Positions 5,753 to 7,667 of a DNA stretch of 7,667 nt are shown here, piece after piece (within the stretch, counting starts at the first letter, position 1; the number at the start of each line of letters is the position of its first letter). The notes below the pieces were generated by a model. The model ran no database searches, had not been told where the DNA came from, and worked only from the letters and a program-made list of their open reading frames with translations. The translations under genes were made by a program, and so were the position numbers. The DNA comes from an uncultured Ruminococcus sp. GTDB taxonomy: Bacteria; Bacillota; Clostridia; Oscillospirales; Acutalibacteraceae. The stretch covers positions 1 to 7,667 of the forward strand of contig CACYDY010000274.1 of NCBI GenBank assembly GCA_902773245.1, given 5' to 3'.

Positions 5753-6307
5753 TCAAGCTTCAGCGGGAGCTTCTTCCGAAGCCTCAGCTGTTTTCTTAGC
5801 CAAACACTCTTCAACACCGCCGTTGTCAACGATAGCCTGTACGGCACGAGCAAAGCTTGCGATAGGAGCGTTGAAAGCGTTGCAAACAGTAGCGAGAAGA
5901 ACATCTCTTGTCGGCAGCTTAGCAAGGCTTGCGATAGTTTCAAGGCTGATAACCTCACCGTCGAGGTAACCGCTCTTAACTGTGAAATCCTTGTTTGTGT
6001 CTGCGAATTTAGAAAGAATTCTTGCAGCAGCAGTGTGATCCTCAGCGCTTGTTGCGAGAGCTGTAGTACCCTCAAGAACAGCATTAAGATCAGCAAGACC
6101 TGCTTCATTTGCAGCACGGGAGAGCAAAGTGTTCTTTACAACAGTGTACTTAACACCTGCCTCACGGAGATCCTTTCTCAATTTAGTATCGTCAGCAACG
6201 TTGATACCCTTATAGTTTACAACAACACCGGCAACGGAGTTCTGCAAACGTTCTGTAAGCGCAGCAACGACTGCCTTCTTTTCTTCAAGAACCTTCTGAC
6301 TTGGCAA
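5753..6307 (-). CDS. rplJ: 50S ribosomal protein L10 (uL10), TTG start
   Basis: L10 anchors L7/L12 dimers to 23S rRNA at the stalk base and, bound to L12, represses its own operon. The TTG at 6305-6307 gives 184 residues starting MPSQKVLEEKK, the expected family N-terminus, 10 bases after GGAGG (6318-6322). A TTG two codons further upstream (6311-6313) is also open but sits only 4 bases from GGAGG and adds residues the family lacks. No ATG fits. Visible hallmarks are VAGVVVNYKGI, the KYTVVKNTL segment and the GTTALA turn. A C-terminal helical region that would carry L12 dimers follows, then an Ala/Glu-rich tail. It is cotranscribed with rplL from the promoter at 6467-6495, through the leader described below. 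Confidence 0.96.
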   Translation of the reverse strand: MPSQKVLEEKKAVVAALTERLQNSVAGVVVNYKGINVADDTKLRKDLREAGVKYTVVKNTLLSRAANEAGLADLNAVLEGTTALATSAEDHTAAARILSKFADTNKDFTVKSGYLDGEVISLETIASLAKLPTRDVLLATVCNAFNAPIASFARAVQAIVDNGGVEECLAKKTAEASEEAPAEA

Positions 6308-6322
6308 AATCAATTCACCTCC

Positions 6323-6460
6323 GAAAAAAATTCAAACAAAAGAGCCTTTCCCACAGCGCAAACCGAGAGAAAGGCATAACAACTTTCATTGAAACGCAAA
6401 TCCTCGGCAGGCGGGGCAAACCCTTTACACATAAAATGTACCTGCTGTCTTTGGAACAGC
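6323..6460 (-). ncRNA. L10-type autoregulatory leader RNA of rplJ-rplL
   Basis: The untranslated leader of about 150 bases carries the features I associate with Firmicute L10 leaders. A closing stem GCAGG/CCTGC is formed by GACAGCAGG (6441-6449) and the characteristic CCTGCCGAGG (6402-6411). It encloses two short hairpins, ACAT-AAA-ATGT (6429-6439) and GGG-TTTG-CCC (6414-6423). Known leaders of this class bind the L10-L12 complex and lower rplJL expression when it is in excess. A terminator-like stem follows before the gene. Recognition is by eye and not by a covariance-model search. Confidence 0.75.
6324..6375 (-). terminator. Attenuator hairpin in the rplJ leader
   Basis: On the minus strand GCCTTTC (6369-6375) pairs with GAAAGGC (6344-6350), followed by TCTTTTG and, a little later, TTTTTTT (6324-6330). 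The 5' arm could instead pair with GAAAG at 6383-6387 upstream, a possible antiterminator. The T tract directly after the stem is interrupted, so termination would be partial, as expected of an attenuator. Confidence 0.6.
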
Positions 6461-6466
6461 ATACAT

Positions 6467-6495
6467 ATTATAACACGAAAACTTGAAAAAGTCAA
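6467..6495 (-). promoter_or_regulatory. Sigma-A promoter of rplJ-rplL
   Basis: On the minus strand TTGACT (6490-6495) and a perfect TATAAT (6467-6472) are 17 bases apart. Transcription would begin near 6460, at the start of the leader RNA. The -35 box lies within a palindrome (6476-6504). The promoter is 27 bases past the rplA stop codon with no clear terminator between, so rplJL may also receive readthrough from rplKA. Confidence 0.88.
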
Positions 6496-6521
6496 GCATT
6501 TTCGAATAAAAATCCAAAAAA

Positions 6522-7217
6522 TTAGCCCTGGAACTTGCTTGGGTTGATTCTTACGGACGGACCCATTGTAGAAGCAACTGCGCAAGACTTAACGTACTGA
6601 CCCTTTGCAGCAGCCGGCTTAGCCTTAACGATAGCGCCGAGCAAAGTATCGAAGTTCTCCTGGAGCTTCTCAACGCCGAATGAAGCCTTGCCGATCGGGC
6701 AGTGAATAATGTTGGTTTTGTCAAGACGATACTCGATCTTACCTGCCTTAGCCTCTTTGATAGCCTTAGCGATATCAGGTGTTACGGTACCAGCCTTGGG
6801 GTTTGGCATCAAGCCGCGGGGACCGAGGATCTTACCCAAACGACCTACAAGACCCATGCAGTCAGGAGTTGTGATAAGAACGTCAAACTCCATCCAGCCG
6901 TCCTGCTGAATTTTCTGAGTGAACTCCTCAGCGCCGACATAATCGGCACCTGCTTCCTTGGCGAGGTCTACGTTATCGCCCTTGCAGATAGCAAGAACTC
7001 TGACGTTTTTACCTGTACCGTTAGGAAGAACGATAGCGCCTCTGACCTGCTGATCAGCGTGTCTGCCGTCTACGCCGAGTTTTACGTGCACTTCGATCGT
7101 TTCGTCGAACTTAGCTGTAGCAGTTTTGATAACTGCGTCCAAAGCTTCGTTTGTATCATAAAATTTAGTTCTGTCGATTTGCTTAGCGCTGTCGACATAC
7201 TTCTTACCGTGTTTCAT
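6522..7217 (-). CDS. rplA: 50S ribosomal protein L1 (uL1)
   Basis: L1 binds 23S rRNA at the mobile L1 stalk, helps release deacylated tRNA from the E site, and in many bacteria represses the rplKA mRNA. The 231-residue length is standard. Diagnostic segments are VHVKLGVDGRHADQQVRG (43-60), GLVGRLGKILGPRGLMPNPK (122-141), GKIEYRLDK (159-167), and the C-terminal STMGPSVRI (216-224). The ATG has GGGAGG at 7225-7230, 7 bases upstream. It lies 65 bases after rplK, with no terminator between, in the usual order. Confidence 0.98.
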   Translation of the reverse strand: MKHGKKYVDSAKQIDRTKFYDTNEALDAVIKTATAKFDETIEVHVKLGVDGRHADQQVRGAIVLPNGTGKNVRVLAICKGDNVDLAKEAGADYVGAEEFTQKIQQDGWMEFDVLITTPDCMGLVGRLGKILGPRGLMPNPKAGTVTPDIAKAIKEAKAGKIEYRLDKTNIIHCPIGKASFGVEKLQENFDTLLGAIVKAKPAAAKGQYVKSCAVASTMGPSVRINPSKFQG

Positions 7218-7282
7218 TAGTTTTCCTCCCTATTGAGTGGTAATTGCGGATTGCGTCCTCCCACCCGGGTTAAATCAGTAAA

Positions 7283-7667
7283 TTAGTCTACAACAACAAC
7301 GCCCATGCTTCTTGCTGTTCCCGCAATCATGCTCATAGCAGACTCAACGCTTGATGCATTCAAATCCTGCATTTTCTGCTCGGCAATCTTTCTGACCTGT
7401 TCACGGGTAATATTAGCGACCTTGTTCTTGTTCGGAACGCCCGAACCGCTCTGAATGTTGCAAGCCTTCTTGATAAGCACTGCAGCAGGCGGAGTCTTTG
7501 TGATAAAAGAGAAAGAACGGTCTGCATAAACTGTAATAACTACAGGAATGATCATACCAACGTCATTCTTTGTGCGTTCGTTAAATTCCTTAGTGAACGC
7601 CATAATGTTGACACCGTGCTGACCTAAAGCAGGTCCTACAGGCGGTGCCGGTGTTGCCTTGCCGGCA
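7283..7667 (-). CDS. rplK: 50S ribosomal protein L11 (uL11), 5' end outside window
   Basis: L11 sits at the GTPase-associated centre of the large subunit and contacts elongation factors. The frame runs off the right edge: 127 residues are visible of the usual 141 or so, so about 14 N-terminal residues are missing. The visible part begins AGKATPAPPVGPALGQHG, the proline-rich N-terminal motif, and continues through MAFTKEFNERT. TPPAAVLIKKA and the C-terminal NASSVESAMSMIAGTARSMG, typical of the rRNA-binding domain, follow. The ATG at 7601-7603 is an internal methionine, not the start. rplA follows downstream, as in most bacteria. Confidence 0.97.
   Translation of the reverse strand, partial: AGKATPAPPVGPALGQHGVNIMAFTKEFNERTKNDVGMIIPVVITVYADRSFSFITKTPPAAVLIKKACNIQSGSGVPNKNKVANITREQVRKIAEQKMQDLNASSVESAMSMIAGTARSMGVVVVD

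Noticed and set aside
6310..6585. 91-residue minus-strand ORF across the rplJ leader
   Set aside because: It covers the rplA 3' end, the promoter and the leader RNA, and resembles no protein family I recognise.
7218..7282. L1-binding or terminator structure between rplK and rplA
   Set aside because: CCCGGG and GGGAGG motifs are present, but no stable hairpin with a T tract and no confident L1 site was found.

Overview
The window looks like a chromosomal segment of a low- to moderate-GC Firmicute of class Clostridia, probably a Ruminococcus/Oscillospiraceae-type gut anaerobe. The protein families and strong AGGAGG-type ribosome binding sites support this, as do the L10-leader-like RNA ahead of rplJ and the palindrome-rich intergenic repeats. 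The genus is an inference from sequence style, not a search result.

Left half, + strand: an intergenic repeat (copy A) lies ahead of an O-acetylhomoserine sulfhydrylase gene (274-1557). A structured intergenic region follows, then a translationally overlapped nifS-nifU pair (1727-2917 and 2904-3326) closed by a clear intrinsic terminator (3334-3370). Together these genes handle sulfur: sulfide is built into homocysteine, sulfur is mobilised from cysteine, and Fe-S clusters are assembled. Next is a YgjP-like zinc metallopeptidase-family gene (3460-4482) whose N-terminal module is duplicated in tandem.

Middle: from 4500 to 4785 there is a non-coding element with near-perfect terminal inverted repeats and TA at each end, best read as a MITE of about 286 bp. 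It is a chain of palindromes, one of which is a textbook two-way terminator. It contains a second copy (B) of the 59-nt repeat seen at 88-146. The copies differ by compensatory base changes in a stem. The element sits between two converging transcription units.

Right half, - strand (transcribed right to left): rplK (5' end cut by the window edge), rplA, an rplJ-rplL unit with its own promoter and an L10-type leader with an attenuator, and a terminator after rplL. Beyond it, with its own promoter, ribosome binding site and terminator, is an 80-residue gene encoding only an L7/L12 C-terminal domain. Its factor-binding basic residues are replaced. The usual rpoB does not follow rplL within the window.

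The most interesting items are the stand-alone L12 C-terminal-domain paralog, the duplicated-module YgjP-like protein, and the MITE with its covarying inner repeat. No CRISPR array, tRNA, rRNA, prophage gene or complete transposase was seen.
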